Source: Psychrobium sp. MM17-31 (GTDB lineage: Bacteria; Pseudomonadota; Gammaproteobacteria; Enterobacterales; Psychrobiaceae). From it: a DNA stretch of 64,000 nucleotides. Shown one piece after another: positions 10,828 to 20,303 of this stretch. The position numbers and the translations under genes were made by a program. Position 1 is the stretch's first letter. The number at the start of each line of letters is the position of its first letter. A model generated the notes under the pieces. The model searched no databases and had not been told where the DNA came from. It saw nothing but the letters and a program-made list of their open reading frames with translations. The stretch lies in assembly GCF_022347785.1 (NCBI RefSeq), contig NZ_JAKRGA010000004.1:62001-126000 (forward strand), given 5' to 3'.

Positions 10828-12995
10828 CTCAACACTTCCAAGCGTGCGTAAGCCACCATTAGCCAGCGACTTTCGCCGTCGTCAAAGCTCACTTCAACCC
10901 GCGCTTGGGCGTCGCTGCCTTCGTAGTTGACGATAATGCCATCACCAAACTTGGTGTGGTTAACTCGTTGACCCAATGCCAAGCCCGTTTGATTAAACTG
11001 CTGTGGCGTTTGTTCAAAACGGTTATTGGCGGTTTGTGGTGCTGACACGCTGGTGGTCAATCGAATTTCGTCTTTAAGCTCGCTTGGAATTTCTCGTAAG
11101 AAGCGCGATGGTTTGTGGAATTTCTCTTGTCCAAACAAACGGCGTGATTCGGCGTGAGTGATGTAAAGCTTCTTCATGGCGCGAGTAATGCCTACATAAG
11201 CTAGGCGGCGCTCTTCTTCCATTTTGTCAGCTTCTTCCATGGTGCGCTGACTTGGGAACATGCCTTCCTCAACGCCTGCGATAAATACTAGTGGGAACTC
11301 AAGGCCCTTAGCGCTGTGCATTGTCATCAGTTGTACGGCATCTTCGTACTCGTCGGCTTGTGATTCACCCGCTTCAAGGGCGGCATGGGATAAGAATGCA
11401 TTTAATGGCGTCATGTCTTCGGCGTCATCGGGAATGATGAAATCGTTCATGGCCGTTAATAGCTGATCCAAGTTCTCGATTCTGTCTTGGCCGCGTTCGC
11501 CTTTTTCGGCGAGATACATGGTGCGTAATCCGGTGTGCTGAATAACAAAGTCTGTCATCGAGCGCAGCGACATTTCAACGCTGTCATCTTCCAGCTGATT
11601 AACCAGCTCGATAAAGCCCTTAATAGCATTAGCAGCGCGTCCGGTTAAGATTTTCTCACGCAATAACAATTGGCTGGTTTGCCACAGCGTCATGCCTTGC
11701 TGTCTGGCGTTATGGCGCAGCTTTTCAAGTGTCGTCGCACCGATACCGCGCGCTGGAGTATTTACCACACGTTCGAATGCTGCATCATCATCGCGATTGG
11801 CAATCAGGCGTAGGTAGCCCAGAGTGTCTTTGATTTCTAAACGATCGTAGAAACGTAGGCCGCCATAAATACGGTATGAAAGCTTGTGAGCCAGCAGGGC
11901 TTCTTCAATCACGCGCGATTGAGCGTTGCTACGATATAGAATGGCGACTTCTTCGAGATTGCCACCGTGCTCATGCCATTCATTGATTTTGTTAGTAATA
12001 AAACGTGCTTCGTCGATTTCGTTAAAGGCGGCATACACTGAAATAGCTTCGCCTTTGTCACCATCCGTCCACAGCTTTTTGCCAAGACGCTCTTGGTTGT
12101 TGCTAATGACCGCATTGGCGGCGTCGAGGATGTTGTGAGTCGAGCGATAGTTCTGCTCTAACTTAATGGTTTGGGCTTGCGGAAAATCGGTGAGAAAACG
12201 CTGCAGGTTTTCAACTTTAGCACCACGCCAACCGTAAATCGATTGGTCGTCATCACCAACAATCATCAGGTTATTGTTGCCACTAGCCAACATCTTCACC
12301 CACGCGTATTGGATGTTATTGGTATCTTGGAATTCGTCCACCAAGATATTGGTAAAACGGCGCTGATAATGGGCGAGTACTTGCGGATTGTCGACCCATA
12401 ACTCGTGGGCGCGAAGCAATAATTCGGCGAAATCTACAAGTCCTGCGCGATCACAGGCTTCTTGATAGGCTTGATAAAGATCTTTAAGGCGCTGCTCGTA
12501 AGGATCGCCGTAACTGTCGATGTGTTTAGGGCGCAGACCTTCATCTTTGTGGCTATTGATGTAAGAAATCACTTGGCGCGGTGGGTATTTCTTTTCATCG
12601 AGATTAAGCGATTTCAACAGGCGCTTAATCATGCGTTGCTGATCATCAGAGTCTATTACTTGGAAATTTTGTGGCAATTTGGCTTCTTGATAATGCATGC
12701 GCAGCAGGCGATGGGCGATACCGTGGAAAGTACCAATCCACATTTTACCTAGCTGATCACCAAGTAACGTCTCAACACGATGGCGCATCTCACGGGCGGC
12801 TTTGTTGGTAAAGGTTACCGCTAACATCGAAAAACTAGAGTGCTGCTCAACGCGCATTAACCATGCAATACGATGTACCAAAACTCGGGTTTTACCACTA
12901 CCGGCGCCAGCTAATACTAGCTGTTTGCCCGGTTTCGCCGCCACCGCTTCACGCTGGTATTCGTTTAAGCCATCAAGTAAAAGTGAAACATCCAT
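10824..12995 (-). CDS. uvrD: DNA helicase II UvrD
   Basis: UvrD is the superfamily-1A 3'-5' helicase of nucleotide excision and mismatch repair. The 723 residues match the family (720 in E. coli). Motifs seen: Walker A AGAGSGKTRVLVHR, Ia TFTNKAAREM, II VDEFQDTNNIQ, III GDDDQSIYGWRGA, IV LEQNYRSTHNIL, V MTMHSAKGLEFPLVFIAGVEEG and VI RRLAYVGITRA. The C-terminal Tudor-like tail is present (GQRVNHTKFGDGIIVNYEG). A near-consensus LexA box lies 48 bp upstream of the start codon. In E. coli uvrD follows yigB directly; here an opposite-strand peptidase gene separates them. Confidence 0.98.
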   Translation of the reverse strand: MDVSLLLDGLNEYQREAVAAKPGKQLVLAGAGSGKTRVLVHRIAWLMRVEQHSSFSMLAVTFTNKAAREMRHRVETLLGDQLGKMWIGTFHGIAHRLLRMHYQEAKLPQNFQVIDSDDQQRMIKRLLKSLNLDEKKYPPRQVISYINSHKDEGLRPKHIDSYGDPYEQRLKDLYQAYQEACDRAGLVDFAELLLRAHELWVDNPQVLAHYQRRFTNILVDEFQDTNNIQYAWVKMLASGNNNLMIVGDDDQSIYGWRGAKVENLQRFLTDFPQAQTIKLEQNYRSTHNILDAANAVISNNQERLGKKLWTDGDKGEAISVYAAFNEIDEARFITNKINEWHEHGGNLEEVAILYRSNAQSRVIEEALLAHKLSYRIYGGLRFYDRLEIKDTLGYLRLIANRDDDAAFERVVNTPARGIGATTLEKLRHNARQQGMTLWQTSQLLLREKILTGRAANAIKGFIELVNQLEDDSVEMSLRSMTDFVIQHTGLRTMYLAEKGERGQDRIENLDQLLTAMNDFIIPDDAEDMTPLNAFLSHAALEAGESQADEYEDAVQLMTMHSAKGLEFPLVFIAGVEEGMFPSQRTMEEADKMEEERRLAYVGITRAMKKLYITHAESRRLFGQEKFHKPSRFLREIPSELKDEIRLTTSVSAPQTANNRFEQTPQQFNQTGLALGQRVNHTKFGDGIIVNYEGSDAQARVEVSFDDGESRWLMVAYARLEVLS

Positions 12996-13042
12996 AAGCC
13001 ATCAATCGCCGTAAAATACAATGGAGGCAACTATAACAAATA

Positions 13043-13058
13043 CTGTATATAAATACAC
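13043..13058. promoter_or_regulatory. Near-consensus LexA (SOS) box upstream of uvrD
   Basis: CTGTATATAAATACAC follows CTGT-N8-ACAG with one mismatch in the last base. E. coli uvrD is also controlled by a slightly imperfect LexA box beginning CTGTATATA, so a conserved weak SOS response of uvrD is the natural reading. It lies 48-63 bp before the uvrD start and about 100 bp before the divergent S9 peptidase start. LexA binding is inferred. Confidence 0.55.
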
Positions 13059-13155
13059 TTTCTTGTTGGTGCAAACGTTCTCGGAATTTAACTTGCTTTT
13101 AACATTGTGTTTTAGTAAATTTTCTTCCCTTCATATTACTGGCAAGGAAGTTAGG

Positions 13156-15090
13156 ATGCAGAAGTTCCTATTCTTAATTTTTACACTTTTGTGTATTACA
13201 CCCATTCAAGCGAAAAATATCCCAATTACTGAATTTAATAAGATGCCGATGGTCGCACAACCTTCGGTTTCTCCAGATGGTAAAAATATCGCGACTATTG
13301 TTAATAGTGAAGACAAAACCCAAGTTGCGATAATTCCTTTTAATGATCCCTCTAAAATGAGCATTATTGTTGCTTTAGGGGGGGATAAGTTCAGAATCGA
13401 TAGTATCGACTGGGCAAATAACCAAAGAGTTCTAATTACAGTAAGTCAACCATTTAAGGCCTATAACCTGCAGCTTAGAACATCTCATATTTATTCTGCT
13501 TCACTCGATGGTAAAGATGTAATCGAGCTGAAGAAAAGATTACACCGAAAGGCGACAGCTGAAGAGTTTTATAGAAACTCTCCTAATTTATTGAGTTTAT
13601 TGAAAGATGAGCCAAACCACATCTTGGTGACTATTAATGATATTCGAGACAATAATTATTCGTCGGTATTTAAAGTTGATATTCGTGATAGTAGTTACGA
13701 AAAATATTTACCAAATGGAAAATTGATTACTAGTTGGAATGTCGATTCTAAAGGTCAAGTATTAATGGCCTATGGAATTGATGATGATCGTACAACAGAT
13801 AAGAGATATTTCTATACTAGAAAAGACAGTAAATCGGATTGGAAACTTATTAAGGTTTCGGAAGGCTATACGACAGAAACTTTTTCGCCAAAATTGTATG
13901 ACCCTAAAACTAACAGCGTTATTGTGAAAAGCGATTATAAGCTGGGGAAAGATGCATTATGGCGTTACGATATTGTTTCTGGCGAATACTCATTATTAGG
14001 TGAAGCACCAGGAAATTATGATATTGAAGATGCCCTATTTGTTGAGGAAAATGGCGAACGAAAAGTAGTTGGTTTCAGCTATGTGGATAATTATTTAAAG
14101 CGAGTTTATTTTGATAAGTCTAGTGAAACTTTAAATAAGCAAGTTGCTGCTATTTTTAGCAAAAAAAGTTTGAAAGCTAGTTTGTATCATTGGAATAGTG
14201 ATAAAACACGTTACATAATATCTACCATTAGTGATACTAAACCTACACAATATTATCTGTTTGATAAGAATAATCCTAAAATTGTCCCATGGTATGGTGC
14301 TTTTCCTGGGTTGGCGAAGGAAAAACTAGCATCAGTATCTCCTATTCAATTTCAAGCGAGAGATGGGATGCAATTATATGGCTATTTGACGTTGCCTAAC
14401 GGGGTTAATAATCCACCTTTGATTGTTCATCCCCACGGTGGGCCCTACGGAATAAGAGATACGCAGTATTTTAATCCCTTTGTCCAATTATTTGCGAGTC
14501 GAGGTTACGCGGTTTTGCAAGTAAATTATCGTGGTTCAGGTGGCTATGGTAATGCTTATCATACAAGTGGCTATGAGCAATGGGGTAAAAAAATGCAAAC
14601 TGATTTAATCGATGGCCTTAACTGGGTAAAAGAACAAGAATTAGCGAACACTACAAATGCCTGTATTGCTGGTGGTAGTTATGGTGGCTATGCGGCCTTA
14701 GCTGCTGGTTATCAAACACCTGATTTATTTAAATGTATTGTCAGTATTGCGGGTGTAGGTGATATGACAGAACAAGTTAAAATGTGGCGTAAAAAAGGAT
14801 TGAGAAGTTACATTCAAAATGCGGTAAACCCGAATGATGAAAATTTGCAAGGTATTTCTCCTCAGTTCCATGCTGATAAATTTAAAGCACCAGTGTTATT
14901 AATTCATGGTCAAGTGGATACGCGCGTGAGTTATCGTCAATCAGAAAAAATGTATGAAGCATTACAAGCGGCAGGGAAAGATGTTGATTACAAGTTGTTT
15001 AAGTTTGGAACTCATTATCTGAATGACGCTGTAAACAGAAGAGAAGCAATGGACTTGATGATCGACTTTATCGACGAGCATTTAAAATAG
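13156..15090 (+). CDS. Secreted prolyl oligopeptidase family (S9) serine peptidase
   Basis: Predicted exported peptidase of 644 residues: signal peptide 1-22 (MQKFLFLIFTLLCITPIQA), a beta-propeller region (about 30-375), and an alpha/beta-hydrolase domain (about 390-644). The catalytic triad reads as Ser508 in GGSYGGYAAL, Asp588 in HGQVDTRVSY and His620 in FGTHYLN; the oxyanion segment HPHGGPYG is also present. The frame is open from 13021, but the ATG at 13156 has a ribosome site (AAGGAAGTTAGG) and begins the signal peptide. Base composition is visibly AT-richer than its neighbours, and it interrupts the uvrD-yigB gene order on the opposite strand, suggesting later insertion. Likely role: peptide scavenging. 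Confidence 0.9.
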   Translation: MQKFLFLIFTLLCITPIQAKNIPITEFNKMPMVAQPSVSPDGKNIATIVNSEDKTQVAIIPFNDPSKMSIIVALGGDKFRIDSIDWANNQRVLITVSQPFKAYNLQLRTSHIYSASLDGKDVIELKKRLHRKATAEEFYRNSPNLLSLLKDEPNHILVTINDIRDNNYSSVFKVDIRDSSYEKYLPNGKLITSWNVDSKGQVLMAYGIDDDRTTDKRYFYTRKDSKSDWKLIKVSEGYTTETFSPKLYDPKTNSVIVKSDYKLGKDALWRYDIVSGEYSLLGEAPGNYDIEDALFVEENGERKVVGFSYVDNYLKRVYFDKSSETLNKQVAAIFSKKSLKASLYHWNSDKTRYIISTISDTKPTQYYLFDKNNPKIVPWYGAFPGLAKEKLASVSPIQFQARDGMQLYGYLTLPNGVNNPPLIVHPHGGPYGIRDTQYFNPFVQLFASRGYAVLQVNYRGSGGYGNAYHTSGYEQWGKKMQTDLIDGLNWVKEQELANTTNACIAGGSYGGYAALAAGYQTPDLFKCIVSIAGVGDMTEQVKMWRKKGLRSYIQNAVNPNDENLQGISPQFHADKFKAPVLLIHGQVDTRVSYRQSEKMYEALQAAGKDVDYKLFKFGTHYLNDAVNRREAMDLMIDFIDEHLK

Positions 15091-15112
15091 ATTCAGTATT
15101 TAATTGATGTAG

Positions 15113-15144
15113 AAGGCCTTAATTGAAAGATTAGGGCCTTTTTT
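15113..15144. terminator. Rho-independent terminator between S9 peptidase and yigB
   Basis: Stem AAGGCCTTAAT (15113-15123) pairs with ATTAGGGCCTT (15130-15140), with one G-U pair, a 6-base loop and a following T run. It terminates the S9 peptidase transcript and may serve the convergent yigB operon too. Confidence 0.8.
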
Positions 15145-15145
15145 A

Positions 15146-15874
15146 TTAGCGTAGCCCTGTCAGTCGAGAAAACTCTGTTATCTCAAATGTCGGCAGCTGC
15201 TGTGGTTTTTTATAGTGACTTAGTGGGCGCTGGTGGACGTTAAGCCAGCCGCTTTGCCAGTTGGCGTCATTGCTGCCAACGATGTCTGAAACAGGGTGGT
15301 CGCCAATATACAGAATATCTTTGCCGCTTAAGCCTAATCGTTTTTCTGCTGCTACAAACATATCTGCTGCGGGTTTCATGGCGATAGCAGGCCTGGTGTT
15401 CAGGCTAGGATGAAACGCAAATTCAAACAGCTCACTAATGCCCATCTTGGTAATATCTGCGTTGCCATTACTGATCACAAAGAGGCGAAAGTGCTGTTTG
15501 AGCAATTTTAAGGTGCTAATGACTGACTCGCTTACGGTGATGTCATTACGTGCCGCTAGAAACACTTCCATCGCTTGATTCGCCGCAGTTTTAGCTTGTT
15601 CTTGAGCATAGCCACAGGCAATAAAACCTTGGATTAGCGCTTTATTGCGGGCGAGGGTGACATCTTGCTTTAAATGCGGCTGCTCTTTCGCAAGCAGAAG
15701 GCGAATTCGAGTCCAGTCTTCGATAGTCAATGCGGCGGTTTTGGGATGGTTAGCCACTAGAAACTGATGTAATTTTGCTTCTGCTGCTAGTAATACAGGG
15801 CGGTTGTCATACAGGGTATCGTCGAGATCGAAGCCTATGGCCTTAGGGCGAGTGAAATCTTTATAAAATTGCAT
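15146..15874 (-). CDS. yigB: HAD-family phosphatase YigB-like
   Basis: A 242-residue cytoplasmic haloacid-dehalogenase-type hydrolase. Motif I is GFDLDDTLYDNRP (nucleophile and acid/base Asp), motif II is FVISNGNAD, motif III Lys is in AMKPAADMF and motif IV is YIGDHPVSDIVGSNDANW. E. coli YigB is a flavin-pathway phosphatase acting on 5-amino-6-(5-phospho-D-ribitylamino)uracil; the same role is inferred from family and position. It is last in the lptM-lysA-dapF-DUF484-xerC-yigB series, 15 bp after xerC. Confidence 0.88.
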   Translation of the reverse strand: MQFYKDFTRPKAIGFDLDDTLYDNRPVLLAAEAKLHQFLVANHPKTAALTIEDWTRIRLLLAKEQPHLKQDVTLARNKALIQGFIACGYAQEQAKTAANQAMEVFLAARNDITVSESVISTLKLLKQHFRLFVISNGNADITKMGISELFEFAFHPSLNTRPAIAMKPAADMFVAAEKRLGLSGKDILYIGDHPVSDIVGSNDANWQSGWLNVHQRPLSHYKKPQQLPTFEITEFSRLTGLR

Positions 15875-15889
15875 CTTGGCGTTATCACC

Positions 15890-16780
15890 TTATTTCTTTT
15901 TCGCTTTGGCGCGCGGGTGGGCGGCGTCATACACTGAGGCTAAATGGCCGAAATCGAGTTGGGTATAAATTTGAGTGGTGGATAAATCGCTGTGTCCCAG
16001 CATCTCTTGCACTGCACGTAAATCACCGCTGCCTTCGAGCATGTGAGTGGCAAAAGAGTGGCGCAGTTTATGGGGATGAACACTGGAATTGAGTTGTTGC
16101 TCCTCCGCCCATTTCTTAATGCGAGTTTGTACGCTGCGATGAGAGATACGGCGTTTCTGTTTGCTAACAAATAGCGCCATTTCGTCATGGGATGCAAATT
16201 CACCGCGAATCTTGAGCCATTGCTTAAGACAATTAATGGCGGTGGTGGTGACGGGTACGACTCGCTGCTTGTTACCTTTACCCGTGACTGTGACTAATTG
16301 TTCGGGGTAGCTGATGTCATGTAAGTTAAGGTTTACTAACTCCGCTAAACGCAAGCCGCTTGAGTAGAAGAGTTCCATCATGGCGCGATCGCGAATAGCC
16401 AGTGGCTCGTCGCCTTCAACGTCTAGCAATTGAGTTACTTCATCGACATTAATATTTTTCGGCAATGGTTTGGCTTGCTTGGGGGCGCTAATGCCAACGC
16501 TGGGATCTTGGGCAATGATATCTCGCGCCACTAAAAACTGACAAAAACTGCGGATTGCCGAGAGGTTGGCAGCAATCGAACGCGGTGATACTCCACCTTG
16601 GCGTAGGCTCGCCACCCATGCCTTGATGTGATTGCCTTGTAGCTGTTGCCAGTTGTTTAATCGATTATCTAGATGTGTGAGTAAGCTAGTTATCGCCCGC
16701 TGATAATTGGTAAGGGTGTGATTAGACAGTTGTCGCTCATTGGCGATGTAGTCTAAGAATTTATCAACAGGCGCTTGCAT
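15890..16780 (-). CDS. xerC: Site-specific tyrosine recombinase XerC
   Basis: XerC acts with XerD at dif to resolve chromosome dimers. The 296 residues are family length: an N-terminal SAM-like core-binding domain (about 5-90) and a catalytic domain. Catalytic residues are seen as Arg in SSGLRLAELVNL, Lys in TGKGNKQRVVPV, HKLR in HPHKLRHSFATHML, His in LGHSDLSTTQIYTQL and the Tyr in the same segment. It lies in the conserved dapF-DUF484-xerC-yigB order, so it is the housekeeping recombinase and not a phage or integron integrase. Confidence 0.96.
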   Translation of the reverse strand: MQAPVDKFLDYIANERQLSNHTLTNYQRAITSLLTHLDNRLNNWQQLQGNHIKAWVASLRQGGVSPRSIAANLSAIRSFCQFLVARDIIAQDPSVGISAPKQAKPLPKNINVDEVTQLLDVEGDEPLAIRDRAMMELFYSSGLRLAELVNLNLHDISYPEQLVTVTGKGNKQRVVPVTTTAINCLKQWLKIRGEFASHDEMALFVSKQKRRISHRSVQTRIKKWAEEQQLNSSVHPHKLRHSFATHMLEGSGDLRAVQEMLGHSDLSTTQIYTQLDFGHLASVYDAAHPRAKAKKK

Positions 16781-16790
16781 GTGGTTAGTG

Positions 16791-17462
16791 TTACTTGATG
16801 AGTAAACGCTGTACTAAACTGGCGATCAAACGCGTTAGTTGCATCAGCAATAAGTTATCCATTTCTGGTTGGAAATGGTTAGCGTCTTCGCTGCTAATGG
16901 CTAACAGGCCAAGTTCACCGCTTTTACCTAAGGCGATGAGTGCTACTGAGCCCGGCTCTGGGTGATCGAATAGCAATTGCTGCTCTTGTTGGTTAATGCG
17001 GCCAAAATAGTGATAACCACGGCCAAGGCGTTGTACTAGCAAGTTATCTAGCTCGCTGCGATTGACATAGAGCATCGCTGGCACGTGTTGATCAAATAGC
17101 TTAAACGACACATGAGTAAGGCCAAGCTCGCTAATAAAGTGCTGATTTAACTTGTCGTTAATAGCAATAAGATCGTCGCAATTGAGTAAGTCGAAAAACA
17201 ACGCAGCAAATTTTTTGTATAGCGCTTGGTTTTCGGCGGCAATTGCCATCAGCGAGGTAATTTCATCTTCTAACGCAACAATTTTCTCGCGCATCATGCG
17301 CTGTTGGCGTTGCACTAAAGACACTGTGCCTTCTTGTTGCTGGCTAACTTCCATATAGTTGAGTAAATGCGGATACTTGGTGAAAAAGCTTGGATTTTCA
17401 CGCAGGTATTCTTCAACTAGGTTGTCATCGAGTAGTTGGGCTAAATCGTCAACTTGGTTCAT
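16791..17462 (-). CDS. DUF484 family protein (GAF-like)
   Basis: A 223-residue cytoplasmic protein of the DUF484 family, always found between dapF and xerC in gammaproteobacteria and of unproven function. The N-terminus has the family pattern [19 protein letters not shown], then [15 protein letters not shown] leading into a coiled coil (about 50-85), followed by a GAF-like domain (about 90-220) with GYHYFGRI and [21 protein letters not shown]. The start overlaps the dapF stop as ATGA. Confidence 0.92.
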   Translation of the reverse strand: MNQVDDLAQLLDDNLVEEYLRENPSFFTKYPHLLNYMEVSQQQEGTVSLVQRQQRMMREKIVALEDEITSLMAIAAENQALYKKFAALFFDLLNCDDLIAINDKLNQHFISELGLTHVSFKLFDQHVPAMLYVNRSELDNLLVQRLGRGYHYFGRINQQEQQLLFDHPEPGSVALIALGKSGELGLLAISSEDANHFQPEMDNLLLMQLTRLIASLVQRLLIK

Positions 17463-18289
17463 AGTCGGATCTGCCCGTCATACACATGAGTTGCTGGGCC
17501 TGTCATCTTGAGCTGGCTGCGGTCGCCACGCCAAAAGATTTTTAAAGTGCCGCCGGGTAAATCGACAGTGACGTTTTCATCCAGTAAACCTTGAATTTGG
17601 CCGATAGCTACTGCTGCACAAGCACCTGTACCGCAGGCGCGAGTCTCGCCTACACCGCGCTCGTAAACACGTAGTTTAATGTGTTTGCGAGAAATGACTT
17701 GCATGAAACCGACATTGGTTTGCTCTGGAAAACGTTCGTGATTGGAAAGCTGTGGCCCCAGTTCATCAACCGGCGCTTTAGTAATATCATCGACTGTCAT
17801 TACACAATGGGGATTGCCCATAGAGACAACGCCACAGAATGACGTTTGATTGTCGGTACGTAGAATGTAGGTGGCTTCTTGCTTGTTAGCTTCAAACGGC
17901 ACCTTGGCTGGATTGAATTGCGGCACGCCCATCGATACGGTGATTAAGCCGTTGCGTTCGTGCTTGAGTTGTAGCTTGCCGCCCTTACAGCTAACGCCAA
18001 GGCGATAGCGATTGCTCAAACCTTTCATGCGCACAAATTTGGCAAAACAGCGAGCGCCGTTGCCACAGTTTTCTACTTCGCTACCATCTTGGTTAAAGAT
18101 GCGGTAATGAAAATCGAGATCGGGATCGTAGGGTGGTTCCACCATCAATAGTTGATCGAAACCAATACCGGTGTTGCGATCAGCGAGTTTGATGATTTGA
18201 TCTTTGCTGAGAAACACATTGTTTGATGTGGCATCGACCATCACAAAGTCGTTGCCCAAACCATGCATTTTTGAAAAGTGTAATAGCAT
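17459..18289 (-). CDS. dapF: Diaminopimelate epimerase
   Basis: DapF converts LL- to meso-diaminopimelate for lysine and peptidoglycan synthesis. The 276 residues are family length. The two catalytic cysteines are in [10 protein letters not shown] and [15 protein letters not shown]; the N-terminal [13 protein letters not shown] and the C-terminal DLPGGTLKI are also family signatures. Together with lysA upstream, this puts the last two steps of lysine synthesis side by side. A 7-bp inverted repeat (CCAGCAA/TTGCTGG) lies in the 73-bp gap after lysA. Confidence 0.97.
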   Translation of the reverse strand: MLLHFSKMHGLGNDFVMVDATSNNVFLSKDQIIKLADRNTGIGFDQLLMVEPPYDPDLDFHYRIFNQDGSEVENCGNGARCFAKFVRMKGLSNRYRLGVSCKGGKLQLKHERNGLITVSMGVPQFNPAKVPFEANKQEATYILRTDNQTSFCGVVSMGNPHCVMTVDDITKAPVDELGPQLSNHERFPEQTNVGFMQVISRKHIKLRVYERGVGETRACGTGACAAVAIGQIQGLLDENVTVDLPGGTLKIFWRGDRSQLKMTGPATHVYDGQIRL

Positions 18290-18362
18290 ATTGCTTCTTA
18301 TCGTTATGCAATCGAGGATAACTCTCCAGCAAACACTGCCTGCTTGCTGGGATGATAAGCTA

Positions 18363-19613
18363 TCAGTCGATTGATTTAGCTTCGCCTCGCCACAAGTCGC
18401 TTAAAGTTTCGCGTTGGCGAATTTGGATGGCGCGATCGTTATCGACCATGACTTCAGCAGCTTTGACACGAGAATTATAGTTCGATGCCATGGTAAAGCC
18501 ATAAGCACCGCTAGATCGCACCGCAACATAGTCTCCGGCGTTGACGGCTAAATCACGTGATTTACCTAAAAAGTCGCCAGTTTCGCAGATAGGGCCAACC
18601 ACATCGTAGTTTTTGGTGGTGGCATCAGTTTGTTGCACGGGAATGATCTCTTGCCATGCACTATATAACGCTGGCCTGATTAAGTCATTCATTGCCGCGT
18701 CAATAATGGCAAAATTTTTGTCGGGCGTTTCTTTTAGATACTCCACTTTAGACACCAAGATACCGGCGTTTGCCATAATGGCACGGCCCGGTTCGAAGAT
18801 AATGGTCAGGTGCTCGCGCCCCTTTAAGCCTTCGGCGAGTGCTGCGGCATATTCGCGTGGCGCTGGTGGATTCTCGTCTTGATAAGTCACCCCTAAACCG
18901 CCGCCGACATCGATATGACTCACATCGATGCCATGGCTAGCTAACTCGTCCACCAAAGCAAGCACTCGTTGTAAGGCATCGGTGAATGGTGCTAAATCGG
19001 TTAGCTGTGAGCCGATGTGACAATCAATGCCTTTTACCGCCAGCGATGGCGATTGTTGGGCAAACTGATAGGCGGGCAGGGCATCAGCCATGGTGATGCC
19101 GAATTTGTTTTCTTTGAGACCCGTTGAAATATAAGGGTGAGTCCCCGCATCGACATCGGGGTTTACGCGAATAGAAATTGGCGCAACCTTATTCATGTCG
19201 GCGGCAATGGCGCTGATACGCTCCAACTCCGGTACTGATTCTACGTTGAAGCAGTAGATGCCAACATTAAGCGCATAGCGAATTTCATCTTCTGATTTAC
19301 CTACGCCTGAAAACACCACTTTTTGTGGGTCGCCGCCAGCTTCTAGCACACGCGCTAGTTCGCCTTTAGAAACAATATCAAAGCCCGAGCCCATCTTGGC
19401 CATGGTATTTAGGATAGCGAGGTTGGAATTGGCTTTGACTGCATAACAAATGAGATGTTTTTGCTCGCCTGCGGCTTCATCAAAGGCGCGCCAATGACGT
19501 TCGATAGTCGCGCGTGAATAAACATAAAGCGGTGTGCCATATTGCTCTGCTAGTTGCTGCACTGGTAAGTCTTCGGCGAATAGCTCGCTGCCTTTGACGT
19601 TAAAATAATCCAT
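18363..19613 (-). CDS. lysA: Diaminopimelate decarboxylase
   Basis: LysA is the PLP-dependent decarboxylase that makes L-lysine from meso-diaminopimelate. The 416-residue fold-III enzyme has the PLP lysine in [42 protein letters not shown], the glycine loop [23 protein letters not shown] and the catalytic [11 protein letters not shown]. It lies between lptM (1-bp overlap, TAATG) and dapF. In E. coli lysA lies elsewhere; its presence here is usual for many other gammaproteobacteria. Confidence 0.97.
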   Translation of the reverse strand: MDYFNVKGSELFAEDLPVQQLAEQYGTPLYVYSRATIERHWRAFDEAAGEQKHLICYAVKANSNLAILNTMAKMGSGFDIVSKGELARVLEAGGDPQKVVFSGVGKSEDEIRYALNVGIYCFNVESVPELERISAIAADMNKVAPISIRVNPDVDAGTHPYISTGLKENKFGITMADALPAYQFAQQSPSLAVKGIDCHIGSQLTDLAPFTDALQRVLALVDELASHGIDVSHIDVGGGLGVTYQDENPPAPREYAAALAEGLKGREHLTIIFEPGRAIMANAGILVSKVEYLKETPDKNFAIIDAAMNDLIRPALYSAWQEIIPVQQTDATTKNYDVVGPICETGDFLGKSRDLAVNAGDYVAVRSSGAYGFTMASNYNSRVKAAEVMVDNDRAIQIRQRETLSDLWRGEAKSID

Positions 19614-19741
19614 TATTTAGCCTCTTTCTCTTGCTCCGCTGGTTGATTTGTTGTCGGGGCTTGTTCTTCGTAAAGCGGGCCTTTTTGACCACAACCGGCG
19701 AGTGAGGCTAACAATAATGCGCCAATAACGTATTTTGACAT
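19613..19741 (-). CDS. lptM: LPS translocon maturation chaperone LptM (small lipoprotein)
   Basis: A 42-residue lipoprotein: signal MSKYVIGALLLASLAGC with lipobox LAGC (Cys17), then the strongly conserved GQKGPLY and a short Gln/Glu-rich tail. LptM (formerly YifL) helps assemble the LptDE lipopolysaccharide translocon at the outer membrane. Its stop shares a base with the lysA start (TAATG), so the two are coupled. The position upstream of the dapF group and divergent from cyaY matches the enterobacterial yifL locus. Confidence 0.9.
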   Translation of the reverse strand: MSKYVIGALLLASLAGCGQKGPLYEEQAPTTNQPAEQEKEAK

Positions 19742-19778
19742 GGTTTTCTCAGTGCTAAATATTTCAATTGCCCATATA

Positions 19779-19940
19779 ATACCAATCAGCAAAGATAATT
19801 GCTCATTTTTCGCGGTTTAAATGAACTCTAGCTGCGTTATTTATTTTTCATATAGAGCGACTATATATCAAAATAAATGCCTTGCCATAGCTCATTTCTC
19901 CTCGCTACAAAATTGATCACTTACTTGTCCCGATTGGTAT
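19779..19940. repeat. MITE-like intergenic element with terminal inverted repeats
   Basis: A 162-bp non-coding segment bounded by ATACCAATC (19779-19787) and its exact complement GATTGGTAT (19932-19940), with weaker pairing extending inward for about 30 bp. An inner palindrome pairs ATTTATTTT (19839-19847) with AAAATAAAT (19870-19878) and ATATAG (19850-19855) with CTATAT (19861-19866). There is no coding frame. It sits between lptM and cyaY and may affect both promoters. The class is inferred; other copies cannot be seen in this window. Confidence 0.65.
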
Positions 19941-19979
19941 AATCGCCAACAAACACAAAAGCAAGCTTTAGAGGACGAT

Positions 19980-20303
19980 ATGAACGACAGTCAGTTTCAC
20001 CAAATAGTCGATGATTTCTTAATTGCCATCGAAGAAGCGCTAGACGATGCCATGGTTGATTTTGATTACGAAACTTCAGCCGGCGTTTTAAAGCTAGTAT
20101 TTAGCGATAAGAGTCAGATTATTATTAACCGTCAAGAGCCATTGCATCAGATTTGGGTGGCGACTAAATTCGACGGTCACCACTTCGAATTACGCGATGG
20201 TCAGTGGATTGATAATCGCATCGGCGACGAGTTAGTGGATTTAATTCAAACCAGTATCGAGCGTCAGTCAGGCGTTGTTGTTGATTTAAGTGGTGTACTG
20301 TAA
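19980..20303 (+). CDS. cyaY: Frataxin-like iron-sulfur assembly protein CyaY
   Basis: CyaY binds iron and regulates the IscS cysteine desulfurase in Fe-S cluster assembly. The 107-residue length is typical. The N-terminal acidic helix (FHQIVDDFLIAIEEALDD) supplies the iron ligands; then DFDYETSAGVLKLVF, the strand IIINRQEPLHQIWVA and the invariant-type stretch GHHFELRDGQWID follow. A ribosome site AGAGGA precedes the ATG. It is divergent from lptM across a repeat element and directly followed by an esterase gene. Confidence 0.95.
   Translation: MNDSQFHQIVDDFLIAIEEALDDAMVDFDYETSAGVLKLVFSDKSQIIINRQEPLHQIWVATKFDGHHFELRDGQWIDNRIGDELVDLIQTSIERQSGVVVDLSGVL

Noticed and set aside
15890-16780. Tyrosine recombinase as a sign of an integrated mobile element
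   Set aside because: Gene order dapF-DUF484-xerC-yigB and the sequence identify the housekeeping XerC; there are no attachment repeats or phage genes nearby.
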